36,023 nt of DNA from Lentimicrobiaceae bacterium (lineage in GTDB: Bacteria > Bacteroidota > Bacteroidia > Bacteroidales > F082). Made by a program: the position numbers and the translations under genes. The stretch spans positions 1-36,023 of the forward strand of contig SUWT01000017.1 in the NCBI GenBank assembly GCA_015061335.1, written 5' to 3'. Shown piece after piece: positions 1 to 7,951 of this stretch (position 1 is its first letter; the number at the start of each line of letters is the position of its first letter). Below the pieces are notes generated by a model. That model saw only the letters and a list, made by a program, of their open reading frames with translations, had not been told where the DNA came from and did no database searches.

Positions 1-93
1 TCAGTATTCGCTAAAACACCCATTCGAGAGTTGCTCGCAAAAGACCAACCAACAATCGAAAATCAAAATGTCAAAGAACTAAAATTATTTTAA
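1..93 (+). CDS. 3' end of an unidentified gene (partial)
   Basis: Frame 1 is open from the first base to a TAA at 91-93 and gives 30 residues ending in KELKLF. The gene begins outside the window. It converges on rng, whose stop lies about 43 bases further on, and the gap shows no clear terminator hairpin. I do not recognise the family from this short tail, so no function is given. A chance open frame of 30 codons in AT-rich DNA is possible. Confidence 0.4.
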   Translation, partial: SVFAKTPIRELLAKDQPTIENQNVKELKLF

Positions 94-135
94 TAAAAAT
101 TTATTGCATCAGTAGTAATTCATAATTATTAATTT

Positions 136-1701
136 TTATAGAATAATTTCATCACCGTTTTTATTAAGGAAGTTGTATTGAGTGATATTAAATGATTTAA
201 CTTCCTTGATTTCAATATGTTTTCTGTATTTCCAATTCCATTTTCTTTTTATAGAGAACAAGCCTTTTGTGAGATAGGCGTATATGAAGGGATGTACTTG
301 CAGTGTAATATAATGTTCATTCTGATCCAGGAGCAAGTATTCTAGATTATTTGCTATCTCATCGATAAATAAGGCAGAAGATTTGATTGTGCCTGATCCG
401 TTGCATGTGGGACATACTTCATTTACAGCTAGATCTGTTTCAGGTCTTACTCTTTGACGTGTTATTTGTATGAGACCGAATTTAGAAGCTGGCAATATAC
501 TATGTTTTGCACGATCTTTTGACATTTCTTCTTTAAGTTTATTGTAGAGTTCTTTTCTGTTAGCTGATAGCTGCATATCGATAAAATCCACAATAATGAT
601 TCCGCCCATATCGCGTAATCGTAATAGTCGTGCTATTTCTTTAGCCGCTTCAAGGTTGACTGCCAAGGCATTTTCTTCCTGAGTGTTCTCTTTATTAACC
701 CGATGGCCGCTGTTTACGTCAATGACATGCATGGCTTCGGTGTGTTCAATAATGAGGTAAACACCATTTCTGATTGTGACTATCCTACCAAAAAGTCCCG
801 TTATTTGTTTATTGATACCATAATGTTCAAAGATAGGTTCTTTTCCTTTATATAATTTTACGATATCGGTTTTTTGCGGGGCTATAGTGAGAATAAAGCT
901 TCTAATATCTTCATAAAGATTACTATCATCGGTAAGGATACTATTAAAGGATTCGTTTAAAATATCTCTTAAAACTACTGAGGTACGGTCTAACTCGCTG
1001 ATTAATTTAGATGGTGTCTTGATATGACACAATGCTTTAGACAGATCGTCCCATTTTTTTAGGAGAGATTTCAGGTCTGCATCAAGCTCAGCTACTTTTT
1101 TCCCTTCAGCGACAGTACGTATAATAACACCGAAATTATTAGGCTTTATACTCTGTATCAGACGTTTAAGCCTATTACGTTCTTCATTACTTTTTATTTT
1201 CTGTGATACTGAGATTCTGTTCGAGAAAGGGACAAGAACGATATAACGTCCTGCGAATGAGATGTCTGATGAGATACGAGCTCCTTTGGTGTTAATAGGC
1301 TCTTTGACGATTTGAACAGGTATTTTATCACCTACTGCCACGAACTCTGATATTTTACCCGATTTTGAAATATCATTTTCCAGACTAAAGTTCTCCATGC
1401 TTAACTGAGCAGTCTTGCCTTCCATGGCCATCCTTGTCAGTTTAACAAGAGAAAGTAATTGTGGACCAAGGTCTAAATAATGTAAAAAAGCGTCTTTTTT
1501 ATTGCCTATATCAACGAATGCGGCATTTAATCCGGGTAATATCTTTCTAATACGCCCAAGATAAATATCACCGACCGCAAAATTACTGTTTTTCTTCTCT
1601 TTATGAAATTCTACAAGCTGCTTGTCTTCCAACAAAACAATATTAACCTCTGAAACATCAGAACTGATGATGAGTTCTCTGTTAATTTGTATTTCTTCCA
1701 T
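136..1701 (-). CDS. rng: Ribonuclease G/E family endoribonuclease
   Basis: Single-strand-specific endoribonuclease of the RNase E/G family, acting in rRNA maturation and mRNA decay in the cytoplasm. The 521-residue protein has an S1 RNA-binding domain from about residue 41 (FAVGDIYLGRI) and a catalytic core with the two metal-binding aspartates in HVIDVNSG (D327) and IIVDFIDM (D371). The zinc-link motif CPTCNG lies at 429-434. The length fits RNase G; the long disordered C-terminus of enterobacterial RNase E is absent. It lies downstream of hup and a 29-codon gene on the same strand. A 16-bp inverted repeat stands 33 nt before its start codon and may control its expression. The family call is very safe; the G versus E name is by length. 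Confidence 0.96.
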   Translation of the reverse strand: MEEIQINRELIISSDVSEVNIVLLEDKQLVEFHKEKKNSNFAVGDIYLGRIRKILPGLNAAFVDIGNKKDAFLHYLDLGPQLLSLVKLTRMAMEGKTAQLSMENFSLENDISKSGKISEFVAVGDKIPVQIVKEPINTKGARISSDISFAGRYIVLVPFSNRISVSQKIKSNEERNRLKRLIQSIKPNNFGVIIRTVAEGKKVAELDADLKSLLKKWDDLSKALCHIKTPSKLISELDRTSVVLRDILNESFNSILTDDSNLYEDIRSFILTIAPQKTDIVKLYKGKEPIFEHYGINKQITGLFGRIVTIRNGVYLIIEHTEAMHVIDVNSGHRVNKENTQEENALAVNLEAAKEIARLLRLRDMGGIIIVDFIDMQLSANRKELYNKLKEEMSKDRAKHSILPASKFGLIQITRQRVRPETDLAVNEVCPTCNGSGTIKSSALFIDEIANNLEYLLLDQNEHYITLQVHPFIYAYLTKGLFSIKRKWNWKYRKHIEIKEVKSFNITQYNFLNKNGDEIIL

Positions 1702-1734
1702 TCAGCTAATATTTACAAAGGTTTATAATTAAAA

Positions 1735-1793
1735 GCATAACACAACATTATGATTTGTCAACAAGTATGGCAATCACTAATGCTGTGTTATGT
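1735..1793 (-). promoter_or_regulatory. Long hairpin in the rng leader (attenuator or processing site)
   Basis: Arms 1735-1750 and 1778-1793 pair over 16 positions with two mismatches, around a 27-nt loop. On the minus-strand transcript the hairpin follows the small basic protein gene and precedes rng. It is followed by TTTTAATTATAAA, a weak U-rich tail. It could be a leaky terminator that lowers rng relative to hup, or a processing or autoregulatory site. Confidence 0.5.
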
Positions 1794-1812
1794 TAGATTG
1801 AGTAAAAGAAGA

Positions 1813-1902
1813 TTATTTCTTCTTATGTCTGTCCTTTCTTAAACGTTTTTTACGTTTATGTGTTGACATTTTGTGTCTTTTATGTTTTTTACCGTTTGGC
1901 AT
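1813..1902 (-). CDS. 29-residue highly basic conserved small protein, probably ribosome-associated
   Basis: A 29-codon gene starting MPNGKKHKRHKMS and ending in RHKKK, read from ATG at 1902 to TAA at 1813. More than half of its residues are Lys, Arg or His, and there are no acidic residues except one Asp. From memory, very similar tiny proteins sit beside hup and rng in many Bacteroidota. The composition resembles small ribosomal proteins such as Thx of Thermus. A ribosomal role is inference. The gene lies 21 nt downstream of hup and is probably co-transcribed with it. Confidence 0.8.
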   Translation of the reverse strand: MPNGKKHKRHKMSTHKRKKRLRKDRHKKK

Positions 1903-1923
1903 AATGTGAAAATTTATTTATTA

Positions 1924-2196
1924 TTATTTAACCTCATTAACAAAAGTTTTTGATGGCTTGAAAGCAGGAATGTTGTGTTCTGGAATGATAATAGATTTAT
2001 CTTCTTTGATATTTCTTCCAACTTTTTCAGCTCTTGTCTTTCTGATGAAGCTTCCGAAACCTCTTAAATAAACAGGTTCACCTTGTGATACTGTTTCTTT
2101 AACGATATCCATGAATGCTTCAACGATTTCTTGTGTGCATGATTTCTCAACACCAGTCTTTTCAGCAATTTTTGCTACGATTTCTGCTTTTGTCAT
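1924..2196 (-). CDS. hup: HU-family DNA-binding protein
   Basis: A 90-residue histone-like protein that binds and bends DNA non-specifically as a dimer in the nucleoid. It shows the family's GFGSFIRKTRAEKVGRN strand-arm region, the IPEHNIPAFKPSKTF C-terminal block, and the usual length of about 90 residues. It is the first gene of a likely hup, small basic protein, rng unit. It has a good Bacteroidales promoter upstream and is divergent from ssb. HU and IHF subunits cannot be separated with certainty; HU is the usual single-subunit form in this phylum. Confidence 0.95.
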   Translation of the reverse strand: MTKAEIVAKIAEKTGVEKSCTQEIVEAFMDIVKETVSQGEPVYLRGFGSFIRKTRAEKVGRNIKEDKSIIIPEHNIPAFKPSKTFVNEVK

Positions 2197-2238
2197 ATCT
2201 ATTTGATTTTAGAATTAAAAATAATTTTTTTTAGGTTG

Positions 2239-2272
2239 CAAAGTTATAAACTTTTTCGATAGAGACTGCAAA
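2239..2272 (-). promoter_or_regulatory. hup promoter (Bacteroidales type)
   Basis: On the minus strand a -7 box TAACTTTG (2239-2246) lies 22 nt from a -33 TTTG (2269-2272). This matches the Bacteroides consensus TTTG / TAnnTTTG. It leaves a leader of roughly 35 nt before the hup start. Confidence 0.7.
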
Positions 2273-2384
2273 AAAAATTATTTTTTTTTGCTAAAAGCAT
2301 TAAAAATGTGTAAAATAGCTTTTTAAAATTTTACTTTTCACAGATTTTTTTTACTTTTTACCCCTATGAAATGAAAAAAAGATG

Positions 2385-2392
2385 TATTTTTG
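2385..2392 (+). promoter_or_regulatory. ssb promoter -7 box
   Basis: TATTTTTG fits TAnnTTTG and ends 25 nt before the ssb ATG. I see no clear TTTG -33 box at the right distance. Confidence 0.5.
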
Positions 2393-2417
2393 GTAAATAA
2401 TTTTTAACAATGAAAAT

Positions 2418-2939
2418 ATGGCAACTCTAAATAAAGTCATGCTTATAGGTCGTCTCGGAAGAGATCCCGAAGTGATTACATACGAAAATGGTAATAAAAG
2501 AATGTCGGTTTCTTTGGCCACATCGGAGCGTTATCGTGACCGCGATGGTAACTGGGTTGAACAAACTGATTGGCACAATTTGGTTGCTTGGGGTAATATT
2601 GCACTTGATATAGCCGAAAAAAGACGTAATTATATAAAAGGAGATATGATGTATGTCGAAGGAAGGTTAAAATCGCGTCAATATGTTGACAATCAAAATA
2701 TCACCAAAAGCATCACTGAGATCGTCGTTGATAAGATGATGATTTTAGGCACAAGTCGTTCTCAGAACGCTTCTGATCAACCGAACACCTCTTATGATAG
2801 CTATCAGCAGGCAGCAGGCAGCTATCAGCAGGCAACTATCAGCAATCAGCGGGCAGCAGGCAGCTATCAGCAGCCTCCTTTGCCATCAATGCCATCAATG
2901 CCTGACCCTGGATACGATGGCGACGACCTCCCATTCTAA
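2418..2939 (+). CDS. ssb: Single-stranded DNA-binding protein
   Basis: Binds and protects single-stranded DNA in replication, recombination and repair. The 173-residue protein has an OB fold over residues 1-110 (MATLNKVMLIGRLGRDPE, then TDWHNLVAWG) and a Gln/Ser/Ala-rich linker. It ends in the acidic tip DDLPF, which recruits partners such as PriA, also encoded in this window. The linker is odd: bases 2799-2875 are 11 uninterrupted 7-nt units, which read as SYQQAAG-like heptapeptides. The gene is monocistronic, ending at a strong terminator. Confidence 0.97.
   Translation: MATLNKVMLIGRLGRDPEVITYENGNKRMSVSLATSERYRDRDGNWVEQTDWHNLVAWGNIALDIAEKRRNYIKGDMMYVEGRLKSRQYVDNQNITKSITEIVVDKMMILGTSRSQNASDQPNTSYDSYQQAAGSYQQATISNQRAAGSYQQPPLPSMPSMPDPGYDGDDLPF
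2799..2875 (+). repeat. Heptamer array inside the ssb linker
   Basis: Eleven tandem 7-nt units without an indel. Most are CAGC plus three variable bases; unit forms are AGCTATC, AGCAGGC, AGCAATC and AGCGGGC. Three units (21 nt) encode seven residues, so only changes by multiples of three units keep the frame. Confidence 0.9.
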
Positions 2940-2946
2940 TAACAAA

Positions 2947-2999
2947 AGACAAAAGGCTAAAAAATCTTTGTATTCCACCTTAGCCTTTTGTCTTTTTTT
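2947..2999 (+). terminator. Rho-independent terminator of ssb
   Basis: A perfect 14-bp stem (arms 2947-2960 and 2980-2993, AGACAAAAGGCTAA and its complement) is followed by a T-run. Confidence 0.9.
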
Positions 3000-3000
3000 G

Positions 3001-3008
3001 TATTTTTG
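3001..3008 (+). promoter_or_regulatory. gldE promoter -7 box
   Basis: TATTTTTG fits TAnnTTTG and lies directly after the ssb terminator. It ends 26 nt before the TTG chosen as the gldE start, so it supports that start. Confidence 0.45.
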
Positions 3009-3034
3009 CAAATCGAATTGTAAATATTATCATT

Positions 3035-4402
3035 TTGGAACTATCTTCAATAGACCCTCTTATATGCTTATTAACTGCCTCATCAGCAGAGCCTTTCTTT
3101 ATCGGCATATCCGCTAAAGTCGTAATTTGTTTAATAATCATGTGCGTGATGCTTCTCTGCTCCGCATTGGCATCATCAAGCGAAACAGCATATTTTTCAT
3201 TACAACCCAATGACATCAATGAGCTGGAATCTTCGTCCAACCGCAATGAGAGACTTGTTGTTGAAATTAAACAAAAACCAAAGACCTTATTAGTAACGAT
3301 ATTGATAACCAATAATTTAGTAAATATTTCCATTACTATTTTCTCTACTTACATCATGAATATGATGTTTAACTTGGCAGTTAATCCAATTGCAGCCTTT
3401 ATACTTAACGTGATTGTCGTCACTTCACTTATATTATTAATAGGTGAAATGATACCTAAAGTCTATGCATCAAAAAAAGCAAAAAATATAGCTATCATGA
3501 TGGCTCCGATATTACGTATCCTCATAATATTCTTTAAACCATTAAGCAAATTATTTGTATCATCCACATCTTTTATCGACAAAAGATTGATAAAGAAGAC
3601 AGGGAACATTTCACTTAGCGACCTTTCTACAGCAGTAGATATTACAACGGAGGATAGCTCATCGCAAGATGAGAAAAATATGCTTAAAGGTATTGCTTCT
3701 TTTGGCGACAAGGAAGTCAGCGATATAATGAAACCCCGTGTTAATATGTTTTCCGTATCAATGGATACATCTTTCGAAGAACTTATGCCTCAAATAATTG
3801 ACAACGGTTTCTCAAGAATTCCCGTATATGACAAGGATCTCGACGATATGAAAGGTGTTCTTTATGTGAAAGATCTTTTACCTTATATTGATGATAAGAA
3901 TTTCTCATGGCACAAATTAATTCGTCCGGCATTCTTCGTTCCAGAAAACAAAAAGATCAATGATTTGTTCCAAGATTTTAGAATGAAGAAAATACATATA
4001 GCTATTGTGGTCGATGAGTATGGCGGGACATCAGGCTTGGTAACTTTAGAAGACATAGTGGAAGAAATTGTTGGTGACATCAGTGACGAATTTGACAAAG
4101 AACTTGAAAATGAAAATTATAAAAGAATAGATTCTAATAATTATATTTTTAAGGCTCAAATTAGTATTGTTGATTTTTGTAAATTCTATAATATCAACGA
4201 TGATTATTTTGAAGATGTGGAAGGTGAATCAGACACATTAGCTGGAATGATACTGGAAAAGGAAGGGCGCATTCCAGAAGTAGGCTTCAAATGTTCATTC
4301 AAGGATTTTACCTTCGAAATTTCTGAAGCTGATAAGAAACATCTTATCAGAATAAAGGTTACAAATAACGAAAATATCTCTGCTGATGATAAAGTTTCTT
4401 AA
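3035..4402 (+). CDS. gldE: GldE, CNNM/CBS-domain membrane protein
   Basis: Inner-membrane protein of the CNNM/CorC (HlyC) group, called GldE in Bacteroidota because it is paired with gldD. An N-terminal DUF21/CNNM membrane domain (about 25-180) carries the conserved GEMIPK at 137-142. A CBS pair follows (about 230-350, with MKPRVNM, then VDEYGGTSGLVTLEDIVEEI) and then a CorC_HlyC domain. Start: the only in-frame candidate giving full length is TTG at 3035; the next ATG would cut the first membrane segment. The gene overlaps gldD by 17 nt, so they are translated together. GldD and GldE are linked to gliding in Flavobacteriia; in non-gliding relatives the role is probably envelope or T9SS related, which is inference. 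Confidence 0.9.
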   Translation: MELSSIDPLICLLTASSAEPFFIGISAKVVICLIIMCVMLLCSALASSSETAYFSLQPNDINELESSSNRNERLVVEIKQKPKTLLVTILITNNLVNISITIFSTYIMNMMFNLAVNPIAAFILNVIVVTSLILLIGEMIPKVYASKKAKNIAIMMAPILRILIIFFKPLSKLFVSSTSFIDKRLIKKTGNISLSDLSTAVDITTEDSSSQDEKNMLKGIASFGDKEVSDIMKPRVNMFSVSMDTSFEELMPQIIDNGFSRIPVYDKDLDDMKGVLYVKDLLPYIDDKNFSWHKLIRPAFFVPENKKINDLFQDFRMKKIHIAIVVDEYGGTSGLVTLEDIVEEIVGDISDEFDKELENENYKRIDSNNYIFKAQISIVDFCKFYNINDDYFEDVEGESDTLAGMILEKEGRIPEVGFKCSFKDFTFEISEADKKHLIRIKVTNNENISADDKVS

Positions 4403-4979
4403 AAAAAATATCAAATATCTTACATTATTATCTGCCATTATCTTTTTTATAAGCTGCGATAATAAACAGTATCAGCCTAAACCACGTGCATATTTCAGAA
4501 TAGATCTTCCTGAGAAACAATATGTTCCATTAGATTCTATGAGATATTATAGTTTTGAATATCCTATACAATGCTTAATAACTCCTGATTTCTTCTCGCC
4601 AGAAGAGAAAGATTGGATTAATATCGAGTATCCTGCAAACAAAGCCACAATCCATATCAGCTATAAAGCTGTTAATGACAACCTTGATGTATATCTTGAA
4701 GACTCCTATTCCATGATGTCGAAACATATATCCAGAGCAATGGGAATACGTGACAGCCTTATAGTTAATCATGAAAGAGATGTGTATGGCTTGATTTATT
4801 TCCTTGAGGGAGAAGGTGTTGCATCATCGATTCAATTTTATCTTACCGACAGCACAAATCATTTCATGAGAGGTTCCTTGTATTTTAATGTCAGAACCAA
4901 TAACGATTCTTTAGCACCTGTCATTGATTATATTACCGATGACATTCGTCATCTTATAGAGACCACACAATGGAAATGA
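4386..4979 (+). CDS. gldD: GldD, gliding-motility lipoprotein
   Basis: A 197-residue lipoprotein. The signal peptide ends in a lipobox FISC with the lipidated Cys at 24. The segment after it (QPKPRAYFRIDLPEKQY) is typical of GldD. It overlaps the end of gldE by 17 nt, the usual arrangement of this pair. GldD is required for gliding and chitin use in Flavobacterium, and its biochemical action is unknown. No other gld genes are beside it. Confidence 0.9.
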   Translation: MIKFLKKNIKYLTLLSAIIFFISCDNKQYQPKPRAYFRIDLPEKQYVPLDSMRYYSFEYPIQCLITPDFFSPEEKDWINIEYPANKATIHISYKAVNDNLDVYLEDSYSMMSKHISRAMGIRDSLIVNHERDVYGLIYFLEGEGVASSIQFYLTDSTNHFMRGSLYFNVRTNNDSLAPVIDYITDDIRHLIETTQWK

Positions 4980-4997
4980 TTTCAATTTAAAATTTCA

Positions 4998-5048
4998 GGA
5001 TAAAAAAAACTTTTGCCTTTTATCTTTTATCATTATCCTTTTTTATTA
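4998..5048 (+). terminator. Possible weak terminator after gldD
   Basis: An AGGATAA segment at 4998 can pair with TTATCC near 5033-5038, followed by a T-run. The loop is long and AT-rich, so the structure is weak. Confidence 0.35.
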
Positions 5049-5054
5049 TATTTG
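5047..5054 (+). promoter_or_regulatory. corA promoter -7 box
   Basis: TATATTTG fits TAnnTTTG. It gives a leader of about 65-70 nt that contains a small inverted repeat (ATTTGC with GCAAAT). Confidence 0.45.
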
Positions 5055-5114
5055 CGGGATTTTTTTTTGCAAATACATCTTATGTAGGATTTATAACATA
5101 GTATTCATTATCTA

Positions 5115-5124
5115 AGAAAGGGGG
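5115..5124 (+). promoter_or_regulatory. Purine-rich ribosome binding site of corA
   Basis: AGAAAGGGGG stands four bases before the ATG at 5129. Most genes in this window have only A/T-rich leaders, as is usual in Bacteroidota, so this G-rich site is an exception and supports the chosen start. Confidence 0.5.
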
Positions 5125-5128
5125 AACC

Positions 5129-6049
5129 ATGATAGAAACATTAACAGTAGGCAAACTGAAATGGCATCATATAACTGACCCGACGGAAGAGGATTTCGTT
5201 GAATTAAAGGAAAAATTTCATTTTCACCCCCTTGATATTGAAGACTGTAGGTCTGTAAACCAGCGTCCTAAGATAGACATTTACGACGATTATTATTTTC
5301 TCATCTTACAATATCCTGATTTCGACAGACAAGATAAATTTATCTTCCCTAAGGAAGTGAAGCTTTTCTGGGGCAAGGATTATATCATCACTTTGGAAAG
5401 AAAACGTTGGCATGTAAGTCAACTTTTCAATGAATATAGTGAACGCGATGATGAATCATTGGTAAAAGAACTCCCCACATCAGATATCCTTCTTTATCGT
5501 ATTATTGAGAAATTGATGAAGGAATCGCTATATCTTCTGAAGAAAATTGGTTTTGAGTTGGAAATGCTTAACAAAGAACTCTTTGGCAGTAAGCAAGTTA
5601 GAATCATTGAAAGGATCTCTATCACAAGAAAAAATATTATAACTATCAATACAATTTTCAAACCGCAATTGAGAATGTTCCATAGCTTTGAGACTGGTCA
5701 GATCAGAGGTTTCGGCGATGTGGAGTTTATGGAAGACTACTGGGGTAATATCCTCGACTATTACCAAAAGGTATGGGATATGACAGAAGATCATGAGGAT
5801 CTGATTGAAGGGCTCTCAAAAACTTTCGATTCTATGCAGACTAATAAGACGAACGAGATCATGAAGACACTCACTTTGCTATCGTCGATAATACTTCCGC
5901 TTACTTTTATCACAGGACTCTTCGGGATGAATGTGGTTTTCCCGTTCATTACCACGACAAAAGTTGCGTTTTGGATAATAATAAGTGTAATGCTTGTAGT
6001 AAGTGCGGCATTAATTTATTTCTTCAATCACAGAAAATGGTGGATGTAA
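5129..6049 (+). CDS. corA: CorA-family divalent cation (Mg2+/Co2+) transporter
   Basis: Pentameric inner-membrane channel for Mg2+ and related ions. The 306-residue protein has the long soluble N-terminal funnel domain, then two C-terminal membrane helices (about 247-265 and 279-298). The signature GMN at 266-268 lies in the loop between them (TGLFGMNVVFP), and a short basic tail follows. It is monocistronic, with its own promoter and a perfect palindromic terminator shared with the convergent sulP gene. Ion preference cannot be read from sequence; the N-terminal domain is close in length to Mg2+ CorA. Confidence 0.93.
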   Translation: MIETLTVGKLKWHHITDPTEEDFVELKEKFHFHPLDIEDCRSVNQRPKIDIYDDYYFLILQYPDFDRQDKFIFPKEVKLFWGKDYIITLERKRWHVSQLFNEYSERDDESLVKELPTSDILLYRIIEKLMKESLYLLKKIGFELEMLNKELFGSKQVRIIERISITRKNIITINTIFKPQLRMFHSFETGQIRGFGDVEFMEDYWGNILDYYQKVWDMTEDHEDLIEGLSKTFDSMQTNKTNEIMKTLTLLSSIILPLTFITGLFGMNVVFPFITTTKVAFWIIISVMLVVSAALIYFFNHRKWWM

Positions 6050-6056
6050 ACAACAT

Positions 6057-6096
6057 AAAATGAAAAATGAGGCTTTAAAGCCTCATTTTTCATTTT
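6057..6096. terminator. Bidirectional terminator between corA and sulP
   Basis: A perfect 40-bp palindrome with flanking A- and T-rich arms serves both convergent genes. The sulP stop codon (6090-6092) lies inside it. Confidence 0.9.
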
Positions 6097-7817
6097 ATCG
6101 TCGCCGCTACCTGTTCAGCTCTCGCGAGCGCCTTATGTATGTGGTCGAGTACATTTTCTTCTCCAACCATATCGACTATGCCAGCTTGTTTTATGGCGGC
6201 ATGAACATTCTGATTAACACCAGACAAAATTATGATATGACCTTCATCTTGTGCCGACTTGATAAAAATCTCAAGATTGTGAATACCTGTAGCATCGATA
6301 AAACTTACCTTACGCATTCTGATGATACGTATAATATTATCGGAATGACGATATGATAACTCTTCAAACTTATTAGCGATACCGAAAAAGAAAGGTCCTT
6401 CAATTTCATATACTTCTGTCATGGATGGAATAATCAGTTTCTCATCTTGTTCACCATCATGGTGTACATCCAATTCATCTTGAATGACAGAGATGTTTGT
6501 ACTTTCCATAACACGTTTCATAAATAGGATAACAGCCATGACCAAACCAATTTCAATAGCGATTGTCAAGTCGAATATTACAGTAAGCAATAATGTTGTA
6601 AAAAGAACAGCGATATCGCTTCTTGATTGTTTGCACATTGAAACTATAGTTCTCCATCCGCTCATGTTATATGAAACGATGATAAGAACACCTGCCAGGC
6701 ATGACATCGGGATAAGACCTACCAGGCTGCCTAGGAACAACAACACCAATAATAACACCACTGTGTGTACTATACCTGCGACAGGTGTACGACCGCCATT
6801 GTTGATGTTTGCCATTGTACGGGCGATAGCACCTGTGGCAGGGATACCTCCGAAGAAAGGCACGACAACATTGGCTATACCATTGCCAATCAACTCAGTG
6901 TTGGAGTTATGTCTGTCGCTAATAACACCGTCCGCTACCATGGCGGATAATAATGATTCTATTGCACCTAACATTGCAATGGTAAAAGCTGAAGGCAGAA
7001 CGGCTTGCGCTGTGGAGAAGAATGTCTCACCTTCCGTTAATGCCGGCATCCTGAATGAAGGCAAACCAGATGGCAACTCATACAAATCACCAATGGTTTT
7101 GATAGAATCGATGCCCGCATATTTTTTTAAGATCCATGTAATAGCAGTCATGACAATGATAGCCAAGAGGGAACCTGGTATCTTTTTTGAGAATTTTGGA
7201 GTTATTATTATTATCAGGATACTTAGTATTCCTATTAATAAAGCCCACCAGTTGACATTAGAGAAATTTTGGAAATAACATCCCCATTTATCTATGAAGT
7301 TAGCGGGAACATCCTGGATGCCAAGACCAAAAAGGTCGTTCATTTGTGTTGAAAAAATAGTTATCGCAATACCACCCGTAAAACCCACGATGATAGGATA
7401 AGGCATGAATTTGATGATACTGCCTAATTTAAAGACACCCATAAGGATCTGCATTATACCAGCCAAAACGGTCGCTATGGCCAGACCCGTCAATCCGTGC
7501 TGTTGTATGATACCATATATTATGACGATGAAGGCACCTGTAGGACCTCCTATCTGTACCTTAGATCCGCCTAACGCAGAAATTATAAAACCAGCCATGA
7601 TAGCAGTGACAAGACCTTCAGTAGGACCGACACCAGATGCGATACCAAAGGCGATAGCCAATGGAATAGCCACAATACCAACGATGATACCTGCCATCGC
7701 ATCTTTTGCAAACATCTGTTTGTTGTAATTCTTTAAGGTAGAAAATAAACGTGGTTTAAAATCAATGGAAAACCTACGGCTATTCTTAGCCTTGTTAACT
7801 GTATTCGTTCCAGCCAT
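6090..7817 (-). CDS. SulP-family inorganic anion transporter with STAS domain
   Basis: Inner-membrane anion transporter of the SLC26/SulP family (sulfate, bicarbonate or similar). With the start used here it has 574 residues: a membrane domain with about 10-12 hydrophobic helices (first GIVVGIVAIPLAIAFGIASG), then a C-terminal STAS domain (about 466-574) with VSFIDATGIHNLE. The open frame extends to an upstream ATG at 7880, but the promoter box 7878-7885 overlaps that codon. ATG 7817 (MAGTNTVNKAKNS) is therefore the better start. It is divergent from trpS. The substrate cannot be told; no sulfate-assimilation or carbonic anhydrase gene is adjacent. Confidence 0.92.
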   Translation of the reverse strand: MAGTNTVNKAKNSRRFSIDFKPRLFSTLKNYNKQMFAKDAMAGIIVGIVAIPLAIAFGIASGVGPTEGLVTAIMAGFIISALGGSKVQIGGPTGAFIVIIYGIIQQHGLTGLAIATVLAGIMQILMGVFKLGSIIKFMPYPIIVGFTGGIAITIFSTQMNDLFGLGIQDVPANFIDKWGCYFQNFSNVNWWALLIGILSILIIIITPKFSKKIPGSLLAIIVMTAITWILKKYAGIDSIKTIGDLYELPSGLPSFRMPALTEGETFFSTAQAVLPSAFTIAMLGAIESLLSAMVADGVISDRHNSNTELIGNGIANVVVPFFGGIPATGAIARTMANINNGGRTPVAGIVHTVVLLLVLLFLGSLVGLIPMSCLAGVLIIVSYNMSGWRTIVSMCKQSRSDIAVLFTTLLLTVIFDLTIAIEIGLVMAVILFMKRVMESTNISVIQDELDVHHDGEQDEKLIIPSMTEVYEIEGPFFFGIANKFEELSYRHSDNIIRIIRMRKVSFIDATGIHNLEIFIKSAQDEGHIIILSGVNQNVHAAIKQAGIVDMVGEENVLDHIHKALARAEQVAATIK

Positions 7818-7877
7818 AATAAAAAATGAATAATCTTTAATTGTTGAATAATGAAATAACTGCTCCGTTTTGGGCTG

Positions 7878-7885
7878 CAAAGTTA
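7878..7885 (-). promoter_or_regulatory. sulP promoter -7 box
   Basis: TAACTTTG on the minus strand fits TAnnTTTG. It overlaps the most upstream possible ATG and so argues for the internal start at 7817. Confidence 0.55.
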
Positions 7886-7926
7886 ATATTTTTTTCTTAT
7901 ACTACTAAGTTATAGAATATATTTCG

Positions 7927-7934
7927 TATCTTTG
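7927..7934 (+). promoter_or_regulatory. trpS promoter -7 box
   Basis: TATCTTTG fits TAnnTTTG and ends 17 nt before the trpS ATG, giving a very short leader. No T-box or leader peptide is visible. Confidence 0.6.
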
Positions 7935-7951
7935 CGTATTAATTTATAGAT

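Noticed and set aside
2794..3117. ORF overlapping the end of ssb
   Set aside because: The frame is open because the 7-nt repeat lacks stops in that frame; it then runs through the terminator and into gldE.
6484..7278. 264-codon ORF antisense to sulP
   Set aside because: Shadow of a well-supported membrane protein gene; its composition is the mirror of hydrophobic codons.
7935..7951. T-box or tryptophan attenuator before trpS
   Set aside because: The promoter box ends only 17 nt before the ATG, leaving no room for a regulatory leader.
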